From: Clostridiales bacterium UBA1234
Lineage (GTDB): Bacteria; Bacillota; Clostridia; TANB77; UBA1234
Length of the DNA: 64,000 nucleotides
Reading direction: 5' to 3'
NCBI GenBank assembly: GCA_002308995.1
Contig: DBWQ01000007.1
Coordinates: 1 to 64,000 of the forward strand
Below, piece by piece: positions 42,803-51,978 of this stretch; position 1 is the first letter of the stretch, and each line of letters begins with the position of its first letter. The translations under genes and the position numbers were made by a program. The notes beneath the pieces are model-generated. The model was not told the DNA's origin and did no database searches. It saw only the letters and a program-made list of their open reading frames with translations.

Positions 42803-43825
42803 TTATTTATCATATACAAAAGCTTCTGGATCTAACGTCTGTCCATTGTATCGAACTTCTAAATGAACATGAGGACCAGTTGATCTACCCGTACTTCCTA
42901 CTAAAGCGATTGTATCACCTTTGGTGATTTCATCACCAACATCTACTAGTAATTTACTGCAATGTGCATAATATGTTTCATAGCCACCACAGTGTGCCAT
43001 CTTAATGATATAACCATAACTGCCGCTCCAACCAGAATAGGTAACAACACCACTTTCAGAAGCATGAATTGGAGTACCAGTCGCAGCAGCAATATCAAGT
43101 CCATAGTGATACCCAGAAGACCTCCAACCATATCGAGAAGTAATAATACCATCATCTAATGGTTTTCCAAAGTCAAGATCTTGTAAGTTCTCTTTTAGTG
43201 CTTGCAACACTTCTTGTGAAACTGTTTTAGTAGAAGCATAACGAAGGTTCATCGCAACAAGTTCATCATTTTCTTTTTGAAGTGGTGTAATAATCTCATT
43301 CACAGCCACTTGCAAATCGGTAGTAAACTCTGCTTCTTGAACAACCTTTTCCTTAACTTCAACCTCTACCTTTTTGGTGAAATTTTTTTGTTTATCATTA
43401 ATATCATCCACTATTTTTTGTGCATCATCTTGTGAGAAAAGAACGAATTTCTCTTCACCACTTACATTAACAGCATAAACACGATAAAAAACTTCACAAT
43501 CATTTTTCATCGCTTCGAAGATTTCCTTTTCGCTTGATGCAGTATCTCTTTTAACCAACATTAAATCATAATCAATGGTAGAATTAAGTTGAACATAAGC
43601 AACATTGTCAGCATCACCCTCAAGAACATACTTGTTGATTTCTTTTTCCATTAACTCTTTATTAGTGATATAACCTGCTTCTTCTCCGTTAATATGTACT
43701 TTATATACAATTTTATAATTTGTAAGCATAATGGCAACTAGTGCTGATACAGCTAAAACCGAAGTAATCATTACTTTAGCAACAACACTCATCGCTAGCC
43801 TATTTCTTCCTGATACTTTTAGCAA
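42803..43825 (-). CDS. M23 peptidoglycan endopeptidase, membrane-anchored
   Basis: This LytM-type zinc peptidase has one N-terminal membrane helix (VMITSVLAVSALVAIML), a helical or coiled stalk, and a C-terminal M23 domain. The ligands are in YHYGLDIAAATG, YYAHCSKL and GPHVHLEVRY. It probably cuts wall cross-links and is a plausible WalR target. I choose the TTG at 43825 (340 residues), since AAAGGAG lies 9 bases upstream. The longer frame to 43903 would start inside the promoter. Confidence 0.85.
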   Translation of the reverse strand: MLKVSGRNRLAMSVVAKVMITSVLAVSALVAIMLTNYKIVYKVHINGEEAGYITNKELMEKEINKYVLEGDADNVAYVQLNSTIDYDLMLVKRDTASSEKEIFEAMKNDCEVFYRVYAVNVSGEEKFVLFSQDDAQKIVDDINDKQKNFTKKVEVEVKEKVVQEAEFTTDLQVAVNEIITPLQKENDELVAMNLRYASTKTVSQEVLQALKENLQDLDFGKPLDDGIITSRYGWRSSGYHYGLDIAAATGTPIHASESGVVTYSGWSGSYGYIIKMAHCGGYETYYAHCSKLLVDVGDEITKGDTIALVGSTGRSTGPHVHLEVRYNGQTLDPEAFVYDK

Positions 43826-43874
43826 GATTCCAACTCCTTTTTTATTTATGGTATTTTTCTTACTAAGCATATTC

Positions 43875-43903
43875 ATTTTACTATATTCCATTTCCAAAAG
43901 CAA
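43875..43903 (-). promoter_or_regulatory. Promoter of M23 peptidase gene
   Basis: On the minus strand, TTGCTT (43898-43903), a 17-base spacer and TAAAAT (43875-43880). Its position rules out translation starts upstream of about 43868. Confidence 0.6.
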
Positions 43904-44041
43904 ATGATTTTTATCATTTTTTTACATTTTATAAACACATGTTTGCTAAAAATGGCCATTTTATGGCAATTTTTTGGTTTTGAATTTACATAATTTGATA
44001 GTGCCTTGACAAAACCTCTATGTAATTTTACAGCTATTTGA

Positions 44042-44524
44042 TTATCTTCCAGAGAAAATTCCATTGTATTTTTCAATAATTTCCGTATCCATATAATACA
44101 TACGATCTTCAATTTGAATGCCATTCACCAAATAAACCTTTAAATTACTTAAATCCGTGGCATCGATAATATAGTTGTTTTCAACATTTCTAAGTTCTAA
44201 AATATCTTCCAATACATTTTTTTGTTCTTTAAAATTTAAAAAGTAAAAAACATGATTTTCATAGGAAGGATAATATGAATCTAGTACACTACCATAATTG
44301 GCGGGATTGCTTACAAGACATCCCCTTAAATCACTCATTTCTAAATTAAGCATCGCATATCTCATCACGGCATCTTTTACTTCTCTTATTTCATTGTAGG
44401 CTTTTGTTATTTTGGTTTCCACAATGGTCTCCTTCGAGTTATATATCGAAAACGCTGCAATAAGTGCCATCATGACAACGGTAATAACCATCATTATCAT
44501 TGTAATTCCGTTTTGTCTATTCAA
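44042..44524 (-). CDS. Type IV pilin-like protein
   Basis: I choose the TTG at 44524, because AGGAGG lies 9 bases upstream, giving 160 residues. The N-terminus NRQNGITMIMMVITVVMMAL is a prepilin leader cut after Gly, then a hydrophobic helix. The rest is soluble, with a YYPSYENHVFYF segment and no Glu at position 5. An ATG frame to 44566 would overlap the previous gene without a good ribosome site. It follows a second pilin gene by 25 bases. Confidence 0.75.
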   Translation of the reverse strand: MNRQNGITMIMMVITVVMMALIAAFSIYNSKETIVETKITKAYNEIREVKDAVMRYAMLNLEMSDLRGCLVSNPANYGSVLDSYYPSYENHVFYFLNFKEQKNVLEDILELRNVENNYIIDATDLSNLKVYLVNGIQIEDRMYYMDTEIIEKYNGIFSGR

Positions 44525-44549
44525 AATTGGACACCTCCTGATTTTGTTT

Positions 44550-45062
44550 TTAAATATCTCCTTCATCCACTAAAGCTCTCACTTGTTCAAATGTTCTTAC
44601 GGTACGATTCGATATTTTCACACTCTTCAATAAGTCAACTTTTCCTTCATCAAAATTCACAAGATAAGAATGCTTTATGGTATCTAATCCATAAAAATCT
44701 TTGACATGACTATTATCATATTCTTCCTTCATATCCATTCCATAAATAATATACGTATGGCGATACTCTTCCTCAGAAATAGCTTCACCAAATCGAGCTT
44801 CAAATTCACTTTGTGTCAGTGTATCTTCTACTTTCACATCATAATGCGTCCCAGCAACAATTTCAAAATCATCATAAATGGTTTTCTTAACATTAATACC
44901 ATTCACCGCTTCTCGCATAGAATTAATCTCTGCATACACCTCTCCAGCTGTTGCCTGATCTAGTGCCGTATTGCCAGTATAAATTGAAAAAGATGTAATC
45001 AAGATGATAATGATTAGAACAATTACAAGTTCTATCATACTCACGCCATTTTTTCTTTCCAT
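44550..45062 (-). CDS. Type IV pilin-like protein
   Basis: The 170-residue protein starts MERKNGVSMIELVIVLIIII, a classic type IV prepilin leader with Gly before the cut and Glu at position 5 of the mature part. A variable soluble domain follows. AGAGGAGG precedes the ATG. It lies 14 bases after pcrA and upstream of another pilin-like gene, so the pair is co-transcribed from the pcrA side. The machinery genes are not next to it. Confidence 0.82.
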   Translation of the reverse strand: MERKNGVSMIELVIVLIIIILITSFSIYTGNTALDQATAGEVYAEINSMREAVNGINVKKTIYDDFEIVAGTHYDVKVEDTLTQSEFEARFGEAISEEEYRHTYIIYGMDMKEEYDNSHVKDFYGLDTIKHSYLVNFDEGKVDLLKSVKISNRTVRTFEQVRALVDEGDI

Positions 45063-45076
45063 CTTGTAACCTCCTC

Positions 45077-47362
45077 TTAGTAAGATGATATGATTTCTAA
45101 ATTGGCAAACTTCGCCATCAATCTTTTATTTCCGACCTTTTCAAATTGAATGTCTAATTTCAAATCGTCATCTTCTGGTTCTGCTCCCGTAATCACGCCT
45201 TTGCCAAATTTTTTATGCATGACTTCTGTACCAACCGTGTAATCCTTAAGTGACACTTCTTTTGCAGATGCTTTGGCACCAGCAATAGAGGACGTTTTTA
45301 ATCCACCCAAACCACTTAAGAAACTTTCTGCCGTCCTAAAATTGTAACTAGTTTGTGGTTTAGAAAAAATCGAAAAGGCACTATCGCTTTCTCCATAATC
45401 ATTTTCAAAATCATCTTCAAAACTATAGCGACTCTTCTTTTTTATTTCTCCCTCTAACATCTCCGAAGGTATCTCTTCTAAAAACCTAGAAGGTTTACTA
45501 TAGGTAGTGCTCCCAAAAATGGTTCGGCACTTTGCACAAGTCAAAAATAGATGTTCCTTGGCTCTCGTGATTCCTACATAACAAAGGCGTCTTTCTTCCT
45601 CCTCGCCATCTATTTCATCAATACTACGAAAACTTGGGAATAGTCCCTCTTCCATCCCAACCATAAAAACGACAGGAAACTCCAAACCTTTCGCCGTATG
45701 AAGTGTCATAAGAAGCATTTGGTCTTGCTCTTCATCGACGCTGTCCAAATCGGTTACGAGTGCTAAATTTTCTAAAAACTCTGGAAGTCCATTTTCTGCA
45801 TATTGCTGTTCAAACTCAATCGCAACATTCACGAACTCACCAAGGTTATCAATTCTGCCATCAGCTTCATCCGTTCTTTCTTCTTCTAGTGCTTTGATAT
45901 AGCCAGATTCTTGTAGCACTCGATTCGTTAATTTTTCGATACTAGAAGTATCCTCTTGCATATTCATAATAAACTCCGCAAACTCTTTTAAAGCACCATT
46001 TGCCCTTGTTGCTACATATTTATCTGCCTCTTTAATCACATCAAACATGGATTTACCTAGCTGATTTGCTGCTTGTTCTACAGCATCCAAACTAGTTTTT
46101 CCAATTCCTCGTTTTGGCTCATTAATAATCCTTTTTAAGCTAACATTATCTGCTGTATTTTGAATTAATCGTAAATAAGCAATAATATCTTTAATTTCTT
46201 TTCTTTCATAGAATTTTTGACCGCCCACCACTTTATAAGGAATTTGCTCACGCATTAAAACATCTTCAAATGCTCTAGACTGAGCATTGGTACGATACAA
46301 AATTGCAAAATCAGAATACTGATAATACTCTTCTGTTTTTAAAGTATGTACCTGAGACACTACATAATTTGCCTCATCATATTCATCATTTCCTTGATAA
46401 ACTGTTGGCCTTGTTCCTTCCTCATTTTCTGTCCAAAGGTTCTTTTTAACATTGCCTTCGTTATGCTTAATGACTTCGTTTGCCACCCCCAAAATATTTT
46501 TGGTAGAACGGTAGTTTTGCTCTAACTTGATTACTTTTGTCTCTGGATAACGTTTTTCAAAGCTTAAGATATTTTTAATATCTGCGCCTCTAAACTTATA
46601 AATACTCTGTTGGTCATCTCCTACCACAAAAATATTATGATGCCTTTTAGCAAGAAGATTGATTAATAGATCTTGTGCCTTGTTGGTATCTTGATACTCA
46701 TCCACCAACACATATTGAAACTTGGTTTGATAATAATCAAGTACCTCTTCATTTTGCTGAAAAATTTCTATGGTTAAATTAATAATATCATCAAAATCTA
46801 CCGCATTATTTTTACGTAGTTTTTGCTGGTACAGTGCATAAACCTCCGAAACCTTGCTAAGGCGATAGTCTTGAGCATATAAATTGGCATATCTTTCTGG
46901 ATCTAATAAATCGTTTTTAGCCTTGCCAATCTCAGCGAGTAAATACTTATCTCCATATAGTTTTTCATCCAAATTTAGCTCTTTGATACATTCTTTAACT
47001 ACCGCTTTGGTATCGGTGGTATCAAAAATAATAAAATCTTTTCCATACCCAATCTTTTCAATCTCACGTCTTAATATTCTAACGCACATCGAGTGAAACG
47101 TACCCACCCACATATCACGAGCTGTATCGCCTACGATATTTTCAATACGTTCCTTCATCTCGCGTGCCGCTTTATTGGTAAATGTAATGGCAATGATATT
47201 CCATGGTTTCACATTGCACTCACTAATTAAATACGCAATTCGATGTGTTAACACTCTTGTTTTCCCACTACCAGCACCTGCAATCACAAGTAGTGGACCA
47301 TCTACATGCATCACTGCTTCTTTTTGTTCTTTGTTTAGTCCTTGTAAAATGTCATCTGTATT
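45077..47362 (-). CDS. pcrA: UvrD/Rep-family DNA helicase PcrA
   Basis: The 761-residue SF1 helicase shows the full motif series: Q-motif LNKEQKEAV, Walker A AGAGSGKT, LVDEYQDTN (Walker B), QQSIYKFRGAD, EQNYRST, TLHTAKGLEFPVVF and YVGITRA. It acts in repair and replication-transcription conflicts. The start is set at the ATG 47362 behind AAGGAGTTATAGGA; the upstream extension to 47431 has no ribosome site. It contains about 15 out-of-frame CCG triplets and no in-frame CGG. Confidence 0.97.
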   Translation of the reverse strand, partial: NTDDILQGLNKEQKEAVMHVDGPLLVIAGAGSGKTRVLTHRIAYLISECNVKPWNIIAITFTNKAAREMKERIENIVGDTARDMWVGTFHSMCVRILRREIEKIGYGKDFIIFDTTDTKAVVKECIKELNLDEKLYGDKYLLAEIGKAKNDLLDPERYANLYAQDYRLSKVSEVYALYQQKLRKNNAVDFDDIINLTIEIFQQNEEVLDYYQTKFQYVLVDEYQDTNKAQDLLINLLAKRHHNIFVVGDDQQSIYKFRGADIKNILSFEKRYPETKVIKLEQNYRSTKNILGVANEVIKHNEGNVKKNLWTENEEGTRPTVYQGNDEYDEANYVVSQVHTLKTEEYYQYSDFAILYRTNAQSRAFEDVLMREQIPYKVVGGQKFYERKEIKDIIAYLRLIQNTADNVSLKRIINEPKRGIGKTSLDAVEQAANQLGKSMFDVIKEADKYVATRANGALKEFAEFIMNMQEDTSSIEKLTNRVLQESGYIKALEEERTDEADGRIDNLGEFVNVAIEFEQQYAENGLPEFLENLALVTDLDSVDEEQDQMLLMTLHTAKGLEFPVVFMVGMEEGLFPSFRSIDEIDGEEEERRLCYVGITRAKEHLFLTCAKCRTIFGSTTYSKPSRFLEEIPSEMLEGEIKKKSRYSFEDDFENDYGESDSAFSIFSKPQTSYNFRTAESFLSGLGGLKTSSIAGAKASAKEVSLKDYTVGTEVMHKKFGKGVITGAEPEDDDLKLDIQFEKVGNKRLMAKFANLEIISSY

Positions 47363-47451
47363 CATTCCTATAACTCCTTTATGGCTGTGGCAGTCAAAGA
47401 CCACCGTTTCAATATGATGATTCAAGTTCACCGCTACGAGTATTTTATCAT

Positions 47452-47516
47452 AAAAAAAAAAGAATAGCTAGAAAAAACGAAAATCTTGTTAAAGTATCAT
47501 TTTTCTAGATATTCTT
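47452..47516 (-). terminator. Terminator of dlt-type operon
   Basis: On the minus strand, AAGAATATCTAGAAAAA pairs with TTTTTTCTAGCTATTCTT, followed by a long T-run. The left arm overlaps the last codons of the gene ending at 47497. Confidence 0.75.
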
Positions 47517-49347
47517 TTAATCTTTCTGCTGTGACTTCCTCACGCATGTGGTATCGTTTTAGTCCTAGTAAACTTTGAGGAAGACCCTTAATGAGGGTAT
47601 TACTTCCTTCTATAGAAGTAAAGGTTGCTTTGATGCCTTCTTCTTTGAGTATCACATGACTTAACGTATCAAAATCACCATGCGGGAATGAAAGCGCCGT
47701 CATTTCTTTTTCTAAGTTCTTACTAGCTTCTTCTCGGTAGATTCTTGCATCTTTTCTTAATGCTTGAATAATCTCTTCTTCGCTCTCACCCGAAAGAGCA
47801 AGAACCGTTTCCCTTATTGTTTCGCCGCTTTCAAACGGAGCCCACTGATGCATGTCATACGTATGACTTTGAATAGAAACAAGACCCGTTTCTTCCATTT
47901 CTTTGGCTTCCTCATATGAAAAGTGAGGTGTCATGCGATAATGCGTATCTTTATAAAATTCTTGATGACCAATAGAAGAACCAATTGCAAATATCACTGC
48001 AGGAAAATTGAATTCTTTTAAAACAGGAAATGCAAGTTTATAATTACTCTCATACCCATCATCAAATGTGATTAAAACACTCTTTGGTGGTAATTCTTTT
48101 CCTATTTCCACATAATCATAAAGATCTTGCAGAGTAATCGGCGTATATCCCGCTTGCTCAATCGTTTCCATATGTTCACGAAAACGACGTGGACTAATCG
48201 TGTCAGCCGTTTGCACCTCTTCTGCTAAATGATGATACATTAAAACAGGAAGCTTTACCGTGTACTCTTTTATTTGACTTGCATCAAAATAATAGTTTTG
48301 TAGATGCTCTGCTATATTTTCCAGCGTCACATAGTACCCAAAATCCTCTGGATAGTACACCGAATCGTCATGAAACATTTTAGCAATTGCCATCTTACCA
48401 ACTGCATTGCGAAAATGAGTTTCATCATAAAAATACCTTGCATCCTCGCTAATACTACTAGATGAAAAATCCCAAAATGGTGTCACTTTGGCAATTTCCG
48501 TAAAAAAGGCATCAATATCTGGTTTTGCAAAGTACTGAATGCTTTCTTTGTAAACCGGTGCCACCACAAACACAACATTCACATTTTTCGCATCACACAT
48601 CTCTTTAATGCGCTTAATCGAAGCGACTGTCTCATCAATTTTCGGCATCGTATAACTAGCCTTTGGATAACTTGCAAACACTGGATATACTTCTAAATAT
48701 TCCTCCATATTACCAATTGGCTCGGCATCTCTCACTTTTTTATCATAAGCACCTGTTTTTACATTAAATACGTCAAACGGCTGTGTTAAATATGTGTCTT
48801 TTTGAAGCGCTTTTAGTTTAGCAACCGCATACTGAGGATTTAATAATAAGTACTTGCGATAAAATTTAAGGAGCGAAGACCCCTCCACCTTGGCATGCAT
48901 ATTAAGTGTAATCGGATCGGACTCACGATCATAAAAACTAGCATTTGAAAAATAAATATTCACAATGATATTTTTCACATCATCCTGTGCCAAAATGTAC
49001 CTACATTCATTTTCAACATCTAGCATATCTGCGCCATACATAATCATATTGTAAAAGTTTGCTCCAAAATACTTATTTAGTTCTTCTGTAGGATAGGAAC
49101 TCGTCGAGGAGCAACCAATAATATAGGAATCATACTCGTCAAAATGCTTGTCCAAATAGGTAATTTTAGCAACTCTTGGGTTATTCGTAAAATCATACGA
49201 AAACCAGTTAAGAAATTGATCACCAAAAACCCCCATAGGGTCTACTACCACATTGAGAAGCAAAATGCAACCCACCACTAAAAGGGAAGAAATGATGAAT
49301 AGCATGCACCAAAGCTGAGACGATATTTCTTTTTTTTCATGCTTCAT
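47497..49347 (-). CDS. Fusion of DltD-like SGNH domain with NodB polysaccharide deacetylase
   Basis: In this 616-residue membrane-anchored protein, residues 15-35 form a signal anchor. About 45-345 resemble DltD/AlgX-type SGNH proteins: IIGCSSTSSYPTEELNKYFG with a catalytic-type Ser, and the late FYDETHFRNAVG with Asp-x-x-His. About 365-616 are a NodB deacetylase domain: PVLMYHHLAEE, LITFDDGYESN and SIQSHTYDMHQ. It is the last gene of the dlt-like operon, where dltD normally lies. The fusion suggests one protein that both moves D-alanyl (or acyl) groups and deacetylates a wall polymer. The substrate is not shown by the sequence. Confidence 0.78.
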   Translation of the reverse strand: MKHEKKEISSQLWCMLFIISSLLVVGCILLLNVVVDPMGVFGDQFLNWFSYDFTNNPRVAKITYLDKHFDEYDSYIIGCSSTSSYPTEELNKYFGANFYNMIMYGADMLDVENECRYILAQDDVKNIIVNIYFSNASFYDRESDPITLNMHAKVEGSSLLKFYRKYLLLNPQYAVAKLKALQKDTYLTQPFDVFNVKTGAYDKKVRDAEPIGNMEEYLEVYPVFASYPKASYTMPKIDETVASIKRIKEMCDAKNVNVVFVVAPVYKESIQYFAKPDIDAFFTEIAKVTPFWDFSSSSISEDARYFYDETHFRNAVGKMAIAKMFHDDSVYYPEDFGYYVTLENIAEHLQNYYFDASQIKEYTVKLPVLMYHHLAEEVQTADTISPRRFREHMETIEQAGYTPITLQDLYDYVEIGKELPPKSVLITFDDGYESNYKLAFPVLKEFNFPAVIFAIGSSIGHQEFYKDTHYRMTPHFSYEEAKEMEETGLVSIQSHTYDMHQWAPFESGETIRETVLALSGESEEEIIQALRKDARIYREEASKNLEKEMTALSFPHGDFDTLSHVILKEEGIKATFTSIEGSNTLIKGLPQSLLGLKRYHMREEVTAERLKEYLEK

Positions 49348-49391
49348 GTTTCCTTCCCTCCTTTTCTTAACTTTTTACACATCATCCAAAT

Positions 49392-50945
49392 TTAAAACTG
49401 CTTATAGATAAACTCAGAAGCAATGTAATCGTCCTTATAAACACCTAGTACCACAATGGCACCAATAAACAAAAACATACCTACCACCTGCACTATCACA
49501 GGAAGCTTTTTACTTTTGGCACTCACATCGATTTCTTTTTCCTCTAAAAATTCCACCAATAAAAGTAAAAGCGTCCCACACAAAATCACCAAATAATCCT
49601 TTTTTTCAATCCCCAGTGTCATAAGTGTTTTGCTCGTTAGTGCTTTTAATGAAAACGATGTAACCGTTAACTTAAGCATTTGCCACATCGCCGTAACGTT
49701 TTTAGCTCTTGTCATATATCTTCCAATTAAAACAATCAAAAAGGTCCTAAGCACCATAAAGCCATGATAAATAGGATTTTTGTCTTCTATGTTAAGTTTC
49801 TTTTTTATCTTGATAAAAAATGGTGTGAGTAAAATCGATAGGGTAATCAAAATACCATTCCAAAGTCCAAACACAATGTATTTAAAATTGGCTCCATGCC
49901 AAATACCAATCAAAAAATATACCACAAAGGTTGCCATAGAAACAGGAAGAACTTGTCCTGCTTTTCCCTTAATATGCTTTCTCACGAAACTACCCAATTT
50001 CAGAAATGGTTTGGAAAGCGATAACGGATAAAACACATAATCCTTCATCCACGCGCCCAAACTCATATGCCATCTTCTCCAGTAATCTTGAAGCGAAGTA
50101 GAAAAAATAGGGCGTTTAAAGTTTTCGATTAAATGAACACCAAATAATCTTGCTACACCTCTCGTAATATCGATACCACCTGAAAAGTCACAGTAAAGCT
50201 GAATATAGTATAGGATAACGCCAAACAAAATAACGCTTCCTGCATACCCTGTATAACCGTCAAAAATGGTATTTACCACCACCGATGCACGATCCGCAAT
50301 GAGTAGTTTTTTAAAATACCCCCAAAGCATCAAACGAAGTCCTGCCTCTATCGAGGTAAAATCAAATGCATGCTTTTGGTATAACTCTTTTTTTAAGTCT
50401 CCAAAACGGCTAATGGGACCTTGTACCATTTGCGGAAAAAATGAAACAAATAGCGCATATTTCAAAATATTTTTCTCCGCAGGGTATTTGCCGCGATAAA
50501 CATCTATCACATAACCAATCGATTGAAACATGTAAAACGAAAGGCCTAGCGGTAATACAAGTTCCAGCGAGGGAAGTAAGATCCCCGTGCGATAATGAAG
50601 TACATTCACTACGGTTTGCCAATACTTAAGGAAAAATAAGATCCCAAAATTGCAAAGAAGGGTCAAAAACACGAATTGTTTTTTCTGTTGCTTCCATTTT
50701 TTCACTTTATTGACATCTTTTTTTTGACTTTGTATTTTATCATTTGCCTTTTGTAAATACATTCCCGATATGTACGTAGTTAAAGTGGTAAGTAAAAGAT
50801 ACCCCATTGCTGTGATTCCACCAAAACTATAAAAAACATAGCTTAGAAACAGTAACCATATCCATTGAAATCGCTTCAAAATGGTATAGTACAATCCCAA
50901 ACCAATGCCCAAAAAAGCAAAGAATCGAAGTGAAACAAATGACAT
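49392..50945 (-). CDS. dltB: DltB-like MBOAT acyltransferase
   Basis: The 517-residue membrane-bound O-acyltransferase has about 11 helices and the MBOAT signature YFSFFPQMVQGPISRF, DYWRRWHMSLGAWMKDYVFYPL and the catalytic His in LIGIWHGANFKY. It passes D-alanine from the carrier across the membrane toward teichoic acid. The start overlaps the dltC stop by one base (TAATG). Confidence 0.9.
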   Translation of the reverse strand: MSFVSLRFFAFLGIGLGLYYTILKRFQWIWLLFLSYVFYSFGGITAMGYLLLTTLTTYISGMYLQKANDKIQSQKKDVNKVKKWKQQKKQFVFLTLLCNFGILFFLKYWQTVVNVLHYRTGILLPSLELVLPLGLSFYMFQSIGYVIDVYRGKYPAEKNILKYALFVSFFPQMVQGPISRFGDLKKELYQKHAFDFTSIEAGLRLMLWGYFKKLLIADRASVVVNTIFDGYTGYAGSVILFGVILYYIQLYCDFSGGIDITRGVARLFGVHLIENFKRPIFSTSLQDYWRRWHMSLGAWMKDYVFYPLSLSKPFLKLGSFVRKHIKGKAGQVLPVSMATFVVYFLIGIWHGANFKYIVFGLWNGILITLSILLTPFFIKIKKKLNIEDKNPIYHGFMVLRTFLIVLIGRYMTRAKNVTAMWQMLKLTVTSFSLKALTSKTLMTLGIEKKDYLVILCGTLLLLLVEFLEEKEIDVSAKSKKLPVIVQVVGMFLFIGAIVVLGVYKDDYIASEFIYKQF

Positions 50946-51163
50946 TATTTAAGCCTTTCTATTAAATCGTAAATTGCTTCTACAGAATTAAAATTTTCGG
51001 GAACAATATCTTCGACATTAATATCCACGCCAAACTCTTGAATGATTTCGCTCACTAATGTCACAATATCAAACGAATCTAAATAGCCGTCATCTACCAA
51101 ACGATTACTATCCAAATCGATATCTGGTCTAATCTCCATTAAAAGTTTTTGTAATTGATCCAT
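50945..51163 (-). CDS. dltC: DltC-like carrier protein
   Basis: The 72-residue acyl-carrier-type protein has the phosphopantetheine-attachment Ser in GYLDSFDIVTLV (about residue 30). It would be charged by the DltA-like ligase and primed by a phosphopantetheinyl transferase such as AcpS. I use the ATG at 51163, 8 bases after AAAGGA. An ATG three codons earlier is directly adjacent to that ribosome site. It overlaps the 3' end of the GNAT gene. Confidence 0.9.
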   Translation of the reverse strand: MDQLQKLLMEIRPDIDLDSNRLVDDGYLDSFDIVTLVSEIIQEFGVDINVEDIVPENFNSVEAIYDLIERLK

Positions 51164-51965
51164 CTTCTTCATCCTTTCTCATCATCACAAGGGAATGATA
51201 GGCTTCAAAATCATACCCATACTTTTGATATACTCTTTGTGCTGTTTCATTTTGCTCACTTACCCATACCACTTGCTGATCTTGCATGGTAATTTCATGA
51301 TACTTTTGTATCAGCGCGCCTGCCACATTTTGATGACGATACGCTTCTTTGACTGCCAAATGGCGAATCTGTGAAAAAGCATTTTGCACTTCAAAATGCA
51401 AAACACCCATAATGTTTTCCTTCTCATCTTGTACTACTAAAATCTTTTCTTGCAAAAGTATTTTGCTTAGTTCTTCTTTAGAAGGAATGCACCCCGTGTG
51501 AAGCGAAAATTCTTCTTGCAAAAAAGAAAAGACCGCTTCTTGTTGCTTTTTACTTGCAAGCTTTACTTTCCAAGGTGTTTCTAAAAAATCCTTTCGCTCT
51601 TTTCTCTTCATCCTTACTCGGCGAAGCACTTCTTTAAATCCAAGTGTTTGAAAAAACGAAATACTCTGGATAGGTTCTTTTGTCTTATATACTAATTCTA
51701 CCACAAGAGGTTCTTTGATTTTCGAAATAGTTTCTAATACAATAGAAGGCACTTCAAAACAATTGAGTTCAAAATAGCACAAAGTATCCCATGCGCGTTT
51801 CTTAAACAGAAGGATTCCTCCTTCAAAGCATTCATAATACAAACGCTCCTGTGCAATCAGAGAGCGATACTCTTCTTCTGAAAGGAACAAATTGGTTTCC
51901 ATACCAACTTTCAAATATTGTTTCACAAGTGGCGCTATTTCTTCAAAACTCTTTACTAATTCCAA
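51129..51965 (-). CDS. GNAT-family N-acetyltransferase inserted in dlt operon
   Basis: In this 278-residue protein, residues 170-265 form a GNAT domain (NIMGVLHFEV..., HLAVKEAYRHQNVAGALIQKY, SEQNETAQRVYQKYGYDF). The N-terminal 150 residues may be a second, degenerate acyltransferase-like domain. A TTG start at 51965 is favoured because GTGGGGGC lies 7 bases upstream. The gene sits between dltA and dltC, overlapping dltC by 35 bases, so it is translationally coupled. Its acceptor is unknown and could be a teichoic-acid or peptide substrate. Confidence 0.8.
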   Translation of the reverse strand: MELVKSFEEIAPLVKQYLKVGMETNLFLSEEEYRSLIAQERLYYECFEGGILLFKKRAWDTLCYFELNCFEVPSIVLETISKIKEPLVVELVYKTKEPIQSISFFQTLGFKEVLRRVRMKRKERKDFLETPWKVKLASKKQQEAVFSFLQEEFSLHTGCIPSKEELSKILLQEKILVVQDEKENIMGVLHFEVQNAFSQIRHLAVKEAYRHQNVAGALIQKYHEITMQDQQVVWVSEQNETAQRVYQKYGYDFEAYHSLVMMRKDEEDGSITKTFNGD

Positions 51966-51978
51966 ACTATCGCCCCCA

